Below, piece after piece: positions 1 through 9,397 of a stretch of 64,000 bases of DNA. Numbering within the stretch: the stretch's first letter is position 1; each line of letters begins with the position of its first letter. The position numbers and the translations under genes were made by a program. Source of the stretch: RYN-230 sp963834515. GTDB taxonomy: Bacteria; Actinomycetota; Actinomycetes; Streptosporangiales; Streptosporangiaceae. The notes under the pieces were generated by a model that had not been told where the DNA came from, searched no databases, and saw only the letters and a program-made list of their open reading frames with translations. Location of the stretch: assembly GCA_963834515.1 (NCBI GenBank), contig CAWICB010000002.1:744001-808000 (forward strand). Reading direction: 5' to 3'.

Positions 1-1000
1 GGGTCTGCGGATCCACCGTGCCCATCGGCTCGGGCCAGGTCCAGATGCCCTGGTCCCTGGCCAGCCGGGCCACGCCGGCCTGGAATCCGGCCGCGGTGGT
101 GCTCAGCAGCAGGTGCAGCATCGGGGTCTGCGGCGGGTCCGGGATGACCCGGACCCCGGGCACGCCGTGCAGCGCGGCGGCGATGGCCCGGGCATGCTCC
201 AGGTACCGGGGCATCAGCGGCAGCCGCCGGTCCAGGCAGGTCAGTGCGGAGGCGGCGCTGGGCCACAGCCCGTACAGCGTCCCGCCCATCCGGTGCCGCC
301 AGTCACGGACCTGCGCGATGATGTCGTCCGGGCCCGCCACACAGCAGCCCGGCAGCGCGCCGAGGCCCTTGTAGAACGACACGTACACGGTGTCGAAGAG
401 CTGGGCGATGCCGGCCGGCGGCCGCTGGTAGCCAGCGGCCGACTCCCACAGCCGGGCTCCGTCCAGGTGCGCCGCGGCGCCGTGCTCGGCGGCCCAGCCC
501 ACCTGGGCCTCCAGTTCAGCCCAGGCTGGCTGCTGGCCGCCCAGATCACGCTGGGGCAGCTCGAGGATCAGGGCCGCGGCCGGCTCGGTCACCGCGGCCA
601 GGTCCGCGGCGCTGAGCAGCCGGTGCGGCTGGCCGGCCGGGCGCCCGGTGAGCTGGTGCAGCCGCTGGTAACCGCGGTCCTCGTGCACGTCGAGGTGGCA
701 GCACGGGTGGAACACGATGGCCCGGCGCTGCCGCTGGTCGGCGTGCACCCGGAGCACCGCCTGCTGGGCCATGGTGCCGCTGGGCAGGAACACCGCGGCC
801 GGCTTGCCGAGCAGCGACGCGATCCTGGCTTCCAGGCCGGCCACCACGCCGCCTTGCCCGTAGCGGTCCGGCACGGTGTCGGCGGGCACCGTGCCGAGCA
901 GGTCCGCCGCCCGGACCGGCCCGTGGCCGTGCAGGAAACGGGTGCACTGGTCGCGCAGCGCCGCCAGGTCCGCGGCGGCGGGGTCTTGGTAAGCGGGCAT
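1..1000 (-). CDS. Threonine aldolase / beta-eliminating lyase family PLP enzyme (3' end cut by window edge)
   Basis: A fold-type I PLP enzyme of the low-specificity L-threonine aldolase/tyrosine phenol-lyase group, expected to cleave beta-hydroxy amino acids to glycine plus an aldehyde. The reading frame is open from the ATG at 1000 to the window edge, so at least 333 residues are present and the C-terminus is missing. Visible motifs are the glycine-rich segment LPSGTMAQQ, the PLP-ring aspartate in HLDGARLWE and the Schiff-base lysine in SFYKGLGALPG. It is divergent from the YbaK-like gene with only 25 bp between the starts. Substrate cannot be assigned; a second PLP enzyme that may act on beta-hydroxy amino acids lies at 7.7-8.9 kb. 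Confidence 0.8.
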   Translation of the reverse strand, partial: MPAYQDPAAADLAALRDQCTRFLHGHGPVRAADLLGTVPADTVPDRYGQGGVVAGLEARIASLLGKPAAVFLPSGTMAQQAVLRVHADQRQRRAIVFHPCCHLDVHEDRGYQRLHQLTGRPAGQPHRLLSAADLAAVTEPAAALILELPQRDLGGQQPAWAELEAQVGWAAEHGAAAHLDGARLWESAAGYQRPPAGIAQLFDTVYVSFYKGLGALPGCCVAGPDDIIAQVRDWRHRMGGTLYGLWPSAASALTCLDRRLPLMPRYLEHARAIAAALHGVPGVRVIPDPPQTPMLHLLLSTTAAGFQAGVARLARDQGIWTWPEPMGTVDPQT

Positions 1001-1025
1001 GCTGCCATTCTGGTACTGCTGGGAC

Positions 1026-1496
1026 ATGGCTAACCCGGCGCAGGACGCACTGGACGCGGCGGGCGTCCGGTACCGGCTGATCAGCCACGGCCCGGTCCGC
1101 AGTCTGGCCGAGGCCGCGCAGGCGCGCGGCGTGATCCCGGCCGATGTGGTGAAGACCCTGGTGGTACGGCGCGGCGCGGACGATTTCCTGTTCGTGCTGG
1201 TGCCCGGGGACCGGACCATCTCGTGGCCCAAGCTGCGCACGCTGCTCGGCGTCAGCCGGCTGTCCATGCCCGACGCGGCGACCGCGCAGCAGGCGACCGG
1301 CTACGAGCGGGGCACGATCACCCCGTTCGGCTCGGTGCGCAGCTGGCCGGTGCTGGCCGACGAGCGGATCAGCGGTCGGGAGATCACCCTGGGCGCCGGC
1401 CGGCCCGGCCTGGCCGTGGCGCTGGACGCGGACGAGGCGGTGCACGCGCTCGGCGGCACCATGGCCGACCTGACCGACCCCGGGCCGGCCCGCTGA
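1026..1496 (+). CDS. YbaK/EbsC (prolyl-tRNA editing domain) family protein
   Basis: A 156-residue free-standing homologue of the ProRS editing domain, a family that deacylates misacylated tRNAs such as Cys-tRNA(Pro). Family features are the early segment DVVKTLVVRRG, containing the conserved lysine of this fold, the strand FLFVLVPGDRTISWPKL, and the later G-x-I-TPFG motif (GTITPFGSV). The ATG at 1026 (MANPAQ) is preferred over an in-frame start at 999 because homologues begin directly with a helix of this type. Specificity for Cys, Ala or another amino acid cannot be read from the sequence. Confidence 0.8.
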   Translation: MANPAQDALDAAGVRYRLISHGPVRSLAEAAQARGVIPADVVKTLVVRRGADDFLFVLVPGDRTISWPKLRTLLGVSRLSMPDAATAQQATGYERGTITPFGSVRSWPVLADERISGREITLGAGRPGLAVALDADEAVHALGGTMADLTDPGPAR

Positions 1497-1501
1497 CCGG
1501 C

Positions 1502-1566
1502 CAGCTCAGGCCGGCCCTCAGCTCAGGCCGGCCCTCAGCTCAGGCCAGCCCTCAGCTCAGGCCAGC
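1502..1566. repeat. 17-bp tandem repeat between convergent genes
   Basis: Almost four head-to-tail copies of a 17-bp unit (CAGCTCAGGCCGGCCCT, with a G-to-A change in later copies) lie between the stop of the YbaK-like gene and the stop of the PIG-L gene. No coding role is apparent. The region may terminate both convergent transcripts, but no clear stem plus U-tract is present. Confidence 0.7.
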
Positions 1567-1572
1567 TCAGTC

Positions 1573-2355
1573 TCAGAGCAGGTCGGTCTCGGTGATGCCC
1601 GGGCCCTGCCCGGCCCGGATGAACCATTCAGTGCCGAACGCGTACGCGAACATCTCGTCCGGCATGGCCAGGAAGAACGAGTGCTCACTGATCTGGCTGG
1701 CGTGCGCGCGCATCGCGCTGCGCTTGGCGGCCAGGTACGGTGTGACGTCCACCGCGGCCGTGATCACCGACTCCGGCTGGCCGAACGTGTCCGGGTCCCG
1801 GTCCGGCACCTCCATCCCGGCCGCCGCCGCCTGCGCGGCGAACTTCTGCATGCTCCGCTCGAGGTGGTCCCGGTTGATCGTGCTCTGGTAGACGCGCGGA
1901 GTGCCGGCCAGCTCGGCCGCCCGCGAGCCGACCCGGTGCACCTGGATGTGGTCCGGATGCCCGTAGCCGCCGTTGGCGTCGTAGCAGGTCAGCACGTCGG
2001 CTCGCTCCTCCCGGAGCAGCCCGGCCAGCCGCTGCGCGGCTTCCTCGACCGGGGTGGTCCAGAACGACCCGGGGCGGCTGTTGGCCGGGGTGCCCATCAT
2101 CCCAGAGTCGCGGTAGCCCAGGAACTCGAGCCGCCGCGCGCCGAGAATGTCTGCGGATGCCTGGGTCTCGGCCACCCGGCGGGCCGGGAGTTCCTCCCGG
2201 CCGGCCAGCAGCCCCTCGGGGATCTCGCCTTCCTCACCGCGGGTGGCGATCACCAGCACGACCCGGTGCCCGCCGTCGGCCGCCCTCCGGATCACCCCGC
2301 CGCAGGCGATGCACTCGTCGTCCGGGTGGGCGTGGAAGGAAACCAGCGTGGCCAT
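1573..2355 (-). CDS. PIG-L (LmbE-like) family zinc deacetylase
   Basis: A 260-residue enzyme of the PIG-L/LmbE superfamily, which removes N-acetyl groups from amino-sugar conjugates. In actinomycetes this family includes MshB and the mycothiol conjugate amidase Mca. The zinc site is visible as AHPDDE near residue 9, and the second motif as GGYGHPDHIQVHR near the middle. The length is close to MshB/Mca, but I do not recognise the specific substrate-binding signatures of either. The start ATG is 10 bp from the stop of the upstream HAD gene, so the two probably form an operon. Confidence 0.8.
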   Translation of the reverse strand: MATLVSFHAHPDDECIACGGVIRRAADGGHRVVLVIATRGEEGEIPEGLLAGREELPARRVAETQASADILGARRLEFLGYRDSGMMGTPANSRPGSFWTTPVEEAAQRLAGLLREERADVLTCYDANGGYGHPDHIQVHRVGSRAAELAGTPRVYQSTINRDHLERSMQKFAAQAAAAGMEVPDRDPDTFGQPESVITAAVDVTPYLAAKRSAMRAHASQISEHSFFLAMPDEMFAYAFGTEWFIRAGQGPGITETDLL

Positions 2356-2365
2356 ACCCGCGACG

Positions 2366-3065
2366 CTACCGGACCGCGGCTGACCAGCCGTCCAGGCAGG
2401 CGGGCAGGTCGGCCAGCCGGGTGATCACCGCGTCCGGTACGGCGCGGTCGTAGGCCGGCACCGCGCTGTGCGGGATCAGCACCGCGCGCATGCCGGCACT
2501 CTTCGCGCCGTGCACGTCGTCGTAAGGCCGGTCGCCGACGAACACACAGCTGGCCGGGTCGGTCACGCCGACCGCGGCCATCGCCGCCCGGAACGCCTCC
2601 GGGTGCGGCTTGGCCCACGGGATCTCGCTGCTGTACACCGCGCCGTCGAACAGGTCGAGCACGTTGTCCCGGCGGAACACCCGCTCGTGCGGCGCTGCGC
2701 GGCCACATCGTGTTGGACAGCACCCCGACCTTGATGCCCCGCGCGCGCAGCTCGCCGAGCAGCGGGATCACGTCGGGATCGGTGAGCGTGTGCGGGTCCC
2801 AGGCCGTGTAGTACGTCTCCAGCAGCGCCTCGGTGGGGTCACCCCGGCCCGGTCGAAGACGTCGGCCAGCGTGGCGCTGCGCTGCTCGGAGCGTCGGTCA
2901 GCTGCCACAGGGCCAGCTCGGCGGCCAGGATGGCTGCCGCCACCTCGTCCGCCGCGGCCGGGGAAGTGCGCGCGCGCACACCTGCGCCACAGCGCTGTCG
3001 TGATCCACGGAGTGCCAGGGCGTGAGCGTGCCGCCCCAGTCGAAGATCACCGCGTGGACAGCCAC
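2366..3065 (-). CDS. HAD-superfamily hydrolase, reading frame broken by multiple +1 shifts
   Basis: A HAD phosphatase. Motif I is AVIFDWGGTLTP at the N-terminus, where the second Asp of the usual DxD is Gly. Motif II is GVLSNT, motif III lies in PWAKPHPEAF and motif IV is VFVGDRPYDDV. The protein is spread over three frames. The simplest reading needs about seven single extra bases (near 2969, 2956, 2895, 2888, two at 2835-2840 and one near 2700), giving 230 residues. Start taken as GTG 3065. With motif I lacking the general acid/base Asp, it may be a WGGT-type HAD protein rather than a standard phosphatase. Sequencing error or pseudogene decay cannot be separated here. Confidence 0.6.
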
Positions 3066-3260
3066 AGCCCGATGTTATGCCAGCCGCTGCGGCGGGTCCC
3101 GCCAATAACGGCGGCGCGGCCGTTTGCCGGGCCGCCGGAGTTGGTGCAAGATTCGGCTTCCGTTTCCTTTTCCTCAACGCCGGGAATTCGGCCCATGTCC
3201 CTAGGGTCACCGGCAGGACTGCCCGGCGTTCACCCCGGGCAGCCGGGAAGAGGAGGATCG

Positions 3261-5728
3261 ATGCCACATCACCCAGGCCGACGGAGGCTGGCTGTGCGCG
3301 CCGCCGCCGTCACCGGATGCGCCTCGCTGCTGAGCGCGATCGCGCTGGCAGGTGCCACGCCCGGGTTCGCGGCGTCAGCGCAGCCATTAGCGTCCGCGGG
3401 ACTTTAGGATCCGCACCGGGACAGGCGGCGCCGGGACATGGCTGTCAGCTGGGAACGGAATCCAGTACGTGGTCGAGATCGGCTTCGACAACGTGCACTT
3501 CTTCCGGGACAACCCGAACGTGCCGTCCGATCTCCAGATGCTGCCGAACCTGCTGAACTTCATCACCGGCCACGGGCACGCTGCTGTCCAACAACCACAC
3601 CCCGCTCATCGCGCACACCGCCGATGACCTGCTGACCACGTTCACCGGCCTGTACGGCGACCGGGCCGGCATGCCGGTCAGCAACGACTACCAGACCTAC
3701 AACCCGGACGGGACGACCGACCCGGCCAGCTCGTTCGCGTACTGGACCGACCCGGTCTACGACACGGCCGCCACGCCGACCGCGGGGCACGACACCAACC
3801 CGTCCCTGGTGTACTCGGCCACCCCGCCGGCCACCACGACGCCCGCGCCCGAGGCCGGACACCATCACGCCCGCGCCGTGGGTGCCGTTCACCCGGGCCG
3901 GCTGCGACGTCGGCGACGTGTCCACGGTGGACCAGGAACTGGAGAACACCTCGGTGGACATCCCGAAGGTGTTCGGGGCCAACTCGCCGGAAGTGCAGCA
4001 GCTGGCCAATGACCCCGACCCGTACAAGGACGCGGAGACCGCGGACTACGTCGGGCTGGCCGTGCACTGTGCCCGGGGCAGCGCGTTCTGCGCCAGCGCC
4101 AAGGCGGTCAAGTACGGCCAGAACCAGCCCCAGCCACGCCGCGGTGCCGGACGTGCTGCCCAGACGAGCCGGGCGGGTACACCGGCTACCAGGCCCTGTT
4201 CGGCCACCGGTACATCGCGCCGCAGCTCGGCGCGGGCACCCCGGACGTGACACGCAACGGGTACCAGGTGACCAACGCGGCCGGGAACCTGGTCGACCTG
4301 AACGGCAACCAGATCAACGGCGCCTACCTGACCAACCACCCGGGGTTCCCCGGCTTCGAGCACCATCAACGCCTCGCAGACCCTGGCCTACATGGCGGAC
4401 CTGCTGGAGAAGCGGCGTGCCGGTGGTCAACGGCTACATCGCGGACCTGCACGGGAACGAGGAGATCCCGGGCCTGTCGGCGTGCACCAAGGCGCCGGAC
4501 GCGCTGGGCAGCGGCAGTGCCTGCTACATCGAGCAGGCCCAGTACTACAACCAGGCGTTCGGCAGCTTCTTCAAGCGGCTCGCCGCGGACGGGATCATGC
4601 CCAGGAACACGCTGTTCATCTTCAGCTCGGACGAGGGCGACCACGAGGCCGGGGCCAACGCCGGCCGGGCCATCCAGCCCACCCCGGCCAACTGCGACGG
4701 CGCCACGGTCAGCGGCGACACGGTCACCCCGGACGTGGAGTGCAGCTACCCGGCCGGGTCGTTCGGCGAGCTCGACGCCAACGTGACCGGGCTGCTGGCC
4801 ACCCAGCAGCACAACACGGTCCCGTTCAGCCTGGAAGCCGACACCGCACCGGAGTTCTACGTGACCGGCGACCCAGGGCCGGATGCGTCCCCGGTGCGCA
4901 CCCTGGAACACGATGTGGCCAATATCACCGCGGCCAACCCGTACACCGGCACCACGCAGAAGATCGACAACTACATCGCCGACCCGGCCGAGGAGGCCAT
5001 CCTGCACATGGTGAACGCCGATCCGGCCCGGACGCCCACGTTCGCGATGTTCGCCAAGCCTGACTACTACCTGGACAGCGGCCCGGCCACGTGCAGCGGG
5101 TCGTGCGTGCAGCAGGACACGGGCTACGCCTGGGACCACGGTGACTACGCCGCGGAGATCAACACCAACTACGCCGGCTTCGTCGGCCCCGGGGTCAGGC
5201 ATCTCGGGCTGGACGGGCCCACAGCCAGCCAGGGACCGAGCTCGGCCGGGGCCGGACAGCGGGCAGATCACCGTGTCCGAACAGCACCTGCCCGGGCCCT
5301 GGGTGGACGAGACGGACATCCGGCCGACGCTGATGTACCTGACCGGGCTGCGCGACGACTACGAGCACGACGGCCGGGTGATCACCCAGATCCTGGCCCG
5401 CCCGAACCAGGCACTCCGCGACCCGGCGGTGACCGTCCTGGGGGAGTGCTACAAGCAGCTCAACTCCAGCGTGGGCCAGTTCGGCGCGGCCACCCTGATC
5501 GCCTCGACCAGGGCGGTGGACAGCGCCAGCCCCGGTGATGCCACCTACATCCACATCAACCAGGCGCTGACCGCGCTGGACCGGGCCCGCGACGCGCTGG
5601 CCGGCCGGATCAAGGGCGAACTGGAAGCGGCGGCGTTCAGCGACACGCCGGTGTCCGGCGCGCCCGGCCAGATCGCCGCGTGCCGGGCGGTCATCGCCTC
5701 GGCCCAGCGCCTGGCGGCCGCCAGCTAA
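3261..5728 (+). CDS. Secreted alkaline-phosphatase-superfamily-like protein, eight +1 shifts
   Basis: A large exported protein. The ATG at 3261 follows AGGAGG and begins a signal peptide (basic start, hydrophobic core around LLSAIALAGAT, AxA-like end). Mature segments recognisable in different frames are VEIGFDNVHFF, LLSNNHTPLIAHTADDLL, FIFSSDEGDHEAG and YAWDHGDYAAEINT. The DEGDH and WDHGD elements resemble metal-binding loops of alkaline phosphatase/phosphodiesterase-type enzymes. The frame changes by +1 near 3403, 3577, 3857, 4131, 4162, 4358, 4413 and 5251. Removing eight bases gives an in-frame protein of 819 residues, so the gene is intact apart from these sites. Substrate unknown. The convergent P450 lies beyond a palindrome and a minisatellite. 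Confidence 0.6.
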
Positions 5729-5753
5729 CCGCACCAACCCTTCACCCATCCGG

Positions 5754-5792
5754 GTCCTGACCGCATGAATGCAGCATTCATGCGGTCAGGAC
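5754..5792. terminator. Perfect 19-bp inverted repeat with one central base
   Basis: Arms GTCCTGACCGCATGAATGC and its exact complement are separated by a single A. It starts 25 bp after the phosphatase-like stop. As RNA it would form a long hairpin with a small terminal loop, so a bidirectional terminator between convergent genes is the plain reading. As DNA its near-perfect dyad could also bind a dimeric protein. There is no U-tract, as is common in actinobacteria. Confidence 0.6.
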
Positions 5793-5809
5793 CGCATGGA
5801 TGTTTCAGC

Positions 5810-5985
5810 CACGTGGTTGGGGGCGGCCGAGCCGGGGTGGCTGGGGGCGGCCGAGCCGGGGTGGCTGGGGGCGGCCGAGCCGGGGTGGCTGGGGGCGGCC
5901 GAGCCGGGGTGGCTGGGGGCGGCCGAGCCGGGGTGGCTGGGGGCGGCCGAGCCGGGGTGGCTGGGGGCGGCCGAGCCACGTGGTT
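5810..5985. repeat. G-rich minisatellite, seven 24-bp copies
   Basis: Seven near-identical copies of a 24-bp unit (each containing GGGGTGGCTGGGGGCGGCC) occur between flanking copies of CCACGTGGTTGGGG at 5811 and 5976. The plus strand has repeated runs of four or five G, giving high G-quadruplex potential. Multiples of 24 bp keep open frames through it on both strands, but the real P450 stop lies just outside at 6001. It is intergenic. Confidence 0.85.
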
Positions 5986-6000
5986 GGGGCCCAGTCGCGT

Positions 6001-7215
6001 CTACCCGGCCGACCAGGCCAGCGGGAGGGACTCGATGCCGTAGATGCCCTCGACGCCGCCCAGCCGCACCGGACCCGCCGGGTGCAGGGCGGGCATCCGC
6101 GGGGCCAGGAACGCCAGCGCCTCCTCCAGCTCGGCCCGGGCCAGGTTGGAGCCCAGGCAGAAGTGCGGGCCCGCGCCGAACGTGAGCAGCCGGTCGGCCG
6201 GGTCCCGGCTGATGTCGAACTCGTCGCCTCGTCCAGCGTCCCGGTTGGCCCGCTCGGCGCAGATGGCCACGATCGTGCCCGCCGGGAACGTCACCCCGCG
6301 GTGCTCGATCGCGGCGGTGCAGATCCGCGCGGTGAACGGGGTGATCGGCTCGAACCGGAGCACCTCGGTCGACCGACGCCGGCACCCGCCCGGGGTCGCG
6401 GCCCAGCGCGGCCCACGGCCCGGGGTGGCCGGCGAACAGCCGCATCGCGTGGGACAGCTGGGCCTGGGTGGTGTCCACCCCGCCCGCCACCACGTTGAGC
6501 ACCAGGTTGACGCACTCGGTGTGGGTCAGCCGGTCACCCTCGGCCTCGGCCGCCAGCAGCGTGCTGATCAGATCGCCGGACGGCTCGCTGCGCCGCTTGT
6601 CGAGCAGCGCCTCGACGTAGTCGTACAGCTCGGTGACCGCGCGCTCGATCCGTTCCGGCTCGCTGGCCAGGGCCCGGATGTCGAACTGGCGCTGCACCCA
6701 GCCGGACCACTCGTGCAGCTGGGCCGCGTCCGCGGCCGGGGCGCCGAGCACGGCCGCGATGGTCAGCGAGGGATACGGCTTGCCGAACGCGGCCACGAAC
6801 TCGCAGTCCGCCGCGCCACCCAGGTCCTGCCACAGCCCGGCCAGGAAGCCGCGCATCGCCGGCCGCCACCGGTCCGCGGCCCGCGGCGTGAACGCCGGGC
6901 TGACCAGGCCCGCGCAGCCGGCGGTGCCGCTCTCCGGTGAGGTTGAGGATGTTGGCGTCGATCTGCTCGCGCAGGCCGGCCACCGGTGACCCCGAACAGG
7001 TCGGCGATCTCCCGGCCCGGGAACGTGGTCTGCCGGGCCCGCAGGAAGAACTCGCCGGACTCCCGGTCCAGCACCACGTAGGTCAGCGGGGAGCGGGCCA
7101 GCCAGCCCTGCTGCCGCACCGCGGCCAGCCGCTGGTGATACACCTCGCCGGTCAGCCCGGGCTCGGTGTAGTCGAACACCGGCAGCTCGAGATCGTCTAC
7201 CACGGGGGCCGACAT
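6001..7215 (-). CDS. Cytochrome P450, three +1 shifts
   Basis: A soluble bacterial P450 (403 residues after correction). The haem loop FGAGPHFCLGSNLARAEL carries the cysteine ligand. The I-helix oxygen-activation motif appears as AGGVDTTQ, and the ExxR region as VDEVLRF, which is recovered only across a frameshift. The frame changes by +1 near 6984, 6908 and 6367, and the length minus three bases is divisible by three. Start ATG 7215 (MSAPVVDD). No ferredoxin or reductase gene is adjacent, so the redox partner is elsewhere. Substrate unknown. If the shifts are real the enzyme is dead, because the haem loop lies downstream of all three. Confidence 0.7.
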
Positions 7216-7438
7216 GGCTGGTCCTTTCCGCCGACTGCCCTGACCTTACGCTGCGGGGCTACTGGCCGGTAGCCGGCGGTGCCGAGGCCCCGGGGGGTGG
7301 CCAGGTCCCGGCCGGCCCGCTGGGGCTGGTGGGGCAGGTGAGGACAATTGCGACACCGGCCCAGGCTAGGCGTGCGCTCGGCCCCGGTGCCTGGTTGACT
7401 TACCAGCAACGAATCCGTGCCGAGAGGGGATACCAGCG

Positions 7439-7696
7439 ATGCCCGAGCCGAACGGCACGGTCGCGGTCCGCGACCCGGACGCGCTGCTCAAGGAGATCGA
7501 GGCGACCCGGGAGAATCTGGCCCGCACCATCGACGCGATCGCCGACCGGGCCAGCCCGGCCAACATCGCCCACCGGACCATGGACCGCGCCCGCGAGCAG
7601 CTGGCCCGCCCCGAGGTGCGGATGTACGGGGGCATCGCGGCCGCGGTGGTCGCCCTGGGCGGCCTCGCCTACCTGGTCCGCCGCCGCTTCCGTTAA
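7439..7696 (+). CDS. DUF3618 small membrane protein
   Basis: An 85-residue protein matching the actinobacterial DUF3618 pattern: an amphipathic segment LLKEIEATRENLARTIDAIADR, the short basic/proline region RASPANIAHR, and one C-terminal transmembrane helix (GGIAAAVVALGGLAYLV) ending in arginines. Proteins of this family often sit beside DUF3072/phage-holin-like envelope genes, but none is present here. It stands alone and convergent with the PLP enzyme, 13 bp from its stop. Function unknown. Confidence 0.75.
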   Translation: MPEPNGTVAVRDPDALLKEIEATRENLARTIDAIADRASPANIAHRTMDRAREQLARPEVRMYGGIAAAVVALGGLAYLVRRRFR

Positions 7697-7709
7697 CACC
7701 AGGACTACT

Positions 7710-8943
7710 TCAGCCGAACGCCTGGCCCTCGCCGCGGTAGGTCGGCACCGTCGCGGTAACCACGGCGCCATCGATCAGGTGCAGTTCGTTGAACCGCTCG
7801 CACAGTTCACCCGCCTTGGCGTGGCGGAACCAGACCCGGTCGCCGATGCGCAGCCCGTCGGTGGCCGCGCCGAGCAGCGGGGTCTGCACCTCGCCCGCGC
7901 CCTCCTGGGGGTCCAGCTTGCAGCCCGCGGGGCCAGTACGGCTGCGGGAGGCGGCTGCGGTGGGCCGGCCCGGACGCCACGAACCCGCCGCTGAACGCGG
8001 TGACCACGCCCCGGCCCGGTCGGCGCACCACAGGCAGCGCGAACAGCGCTGCCGGGCGGCCGGAGAACGCCCGGTAGGAGTCGAACAGCCAGGGCTGGTA
8101 CAGGCCGGAGCCCGCGCCGATCTCGGTCACGGCCGCCTCGGCCGCGGTCTGCCCGATCGACCCGGTCCCGCCGCCGTTGACGAAGCGCAGCGGGGCCACG
8201 GCGCGGACCGCGCTGACGATGGCCGCGCGGCGCACGGCCAGCTCGGCCGCGGACCGGCCCTGCATGAGCCGGATAGCCAGGCCGTAGAGCGGCCGCCCGG
8301 CCGGCCGGTCGCCCACCCCGGCGATCTGGGCCTCGTACGCCATCAGGCCGGCCAGCTCGAGCGCCGGGCGGGCCGCGATGTCCCGGGCCAGGGCCGCCGC
8401 GCCGGCCGGGGTACGTACCGGGGAGCGGCGGGCCCCGGCCCGGAGCAGGCCGCCCAGCCCGCGGTACGACGTGTCGATGTCGATGCACACCCGGACCCGG
8501 GCCGGGCCGGGCACGGTCGCGGCCGCTTTCTCGATCAGGTCCAGGTGGTCCGGGCTGTCCACCATGAGGGTGATCGCGGCGGCCGCGGCCGGGTAGCTGG
8601 CCAGCCGGCCCAGCGCGGCCCGGTCGGTCGTGGGGTAGCCGACCACGATGTCGTCGCTGACGCCCTGATCAGCCAGCCACAGCGCCTCGGGCAGGCTGAA
8701 GGCCAGGATGCCGCGGAACCCGCCGAGCGCCAGCACCTGCCCGAGCAGGGCCCGGCAGCGCACCGACTTGCTGGCCAGCCGGATCGGCTTGCCCGCGGCG
8801 CGGCGCGCCATGCCGGCCGCGTTGGCCCGCAGCGCGGCCAGGTCGACCACGGCGAACGGCGGCTCCAGGTGTACGGTCGCGGCGTGGTAGCGCTGCAGGT
8901 CAGCTGGCCCGGGCTGGCCGGGCGGCCCGCCGCCAGCGCTCAT
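7710..8943 (-). CDS. Alanine-racemase-fold PLP enzyme (D-threonine aldolase / amino acid deaminase-like), one +1 shift
   Basis: A fold-type III PLP enzyme of the D-threonine aldolase/D-serine deaminase-like group, 410 residues after correction. The N-terminal barrel has the Schiff-base lysine in IRLASKSVRC, followed by VRVCIDIDTSYRGLGG and the glycine-rich phosphate site VNGGGTGS. The frame changes by +1 near 7917, after which the tail (VQTPLLGAATDGLRIGDRVWFRHAKAGEL, with the probable metal site RHAKAGELCE) continues to the TGA at 7710. Its ATG overlaps the gcvH stop (ATGA), so the two are translationally coupled. Glycine or threonine metabolism is therefore plausible, but the exact reaction is inference. 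Confidence 0.7.
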
Positions 8944-9327
8944 TCAGCCTCTTTGGTCAGCGCGGTGTACTCCTCGGCGGTGAGCAGCCCGGCCGGGCTC
9001 GGCGTCGTCGGCCAGCCTGATCCGCATCAGCCAGCCGGCGCCGTACGGGTCGGTGTTGACCAGGCCCGGGTCGTCGTCGATTTCGGGGTTGGACTCGATC
9101 ACCTCGCCGTCCACCGGCGAGTAGATGTCCGACACTGACTTGGTGGATTCCACCTCGCCGCACGGCTCGCCCGCCGTCACGTCGGCCCCGGCGGCGGGCA
9201 CCGACACGTACACCACGTCGCCGAGGGCCTGCTGGGCGAAGTCGGTGATCCCGACGGACGCAATGCCGGCGTCGATGGCCACCCACTCGTGCTCGGCCGT
9301 GTACATCAGGTTTTCCGGGATGCTCAT
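8940..9327 (-). CDS. gcvH: Glycine cleavage system H protein, one +1 shift near the C-terminus
   Basis: The lipoyl carrier of the glycine cleavage system, which shuttles the aminomethyl group between the P, T and L proteins. The lipoylation lysine is in GEVESTKSVSDIYSP, and the typical VGITDFAQQALGDVVYV strand is present. The continuous frame ends in a nonsense tail. A +1 shift near 8991 restores a normal H-protein C-terminus (GLLTAEEYTALTKEAE) and brings the stop onto the downstream start. Corrected length is 128 residues, normal for the family. It follows gcvT by 70 bp. No gcvP is in the window. Confidence 0.88.
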
Positions 9328-9397
9328 GGAAGTTCGCTCCTGTGCGGGTCTGTGGGTCCCCGGGCCGGGCGGCCAGGCCGCCCGGCAGGGCGGGGGG

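Noticed and set aside
3396..3412. CTT TAG as a programmed +1 site like that of release factor 2
   Set aside because: The first break in the phosphatase-like gene does resemble CUU-stop, but the other seven breaks in the same gene do not, so a shared programmed mechanism is not supported.
5810..5985. CRISPR-like array
   Set aside because: Units are contiguous 24-bp copies without spacers and there are no cas genes; it is a minisatellite.
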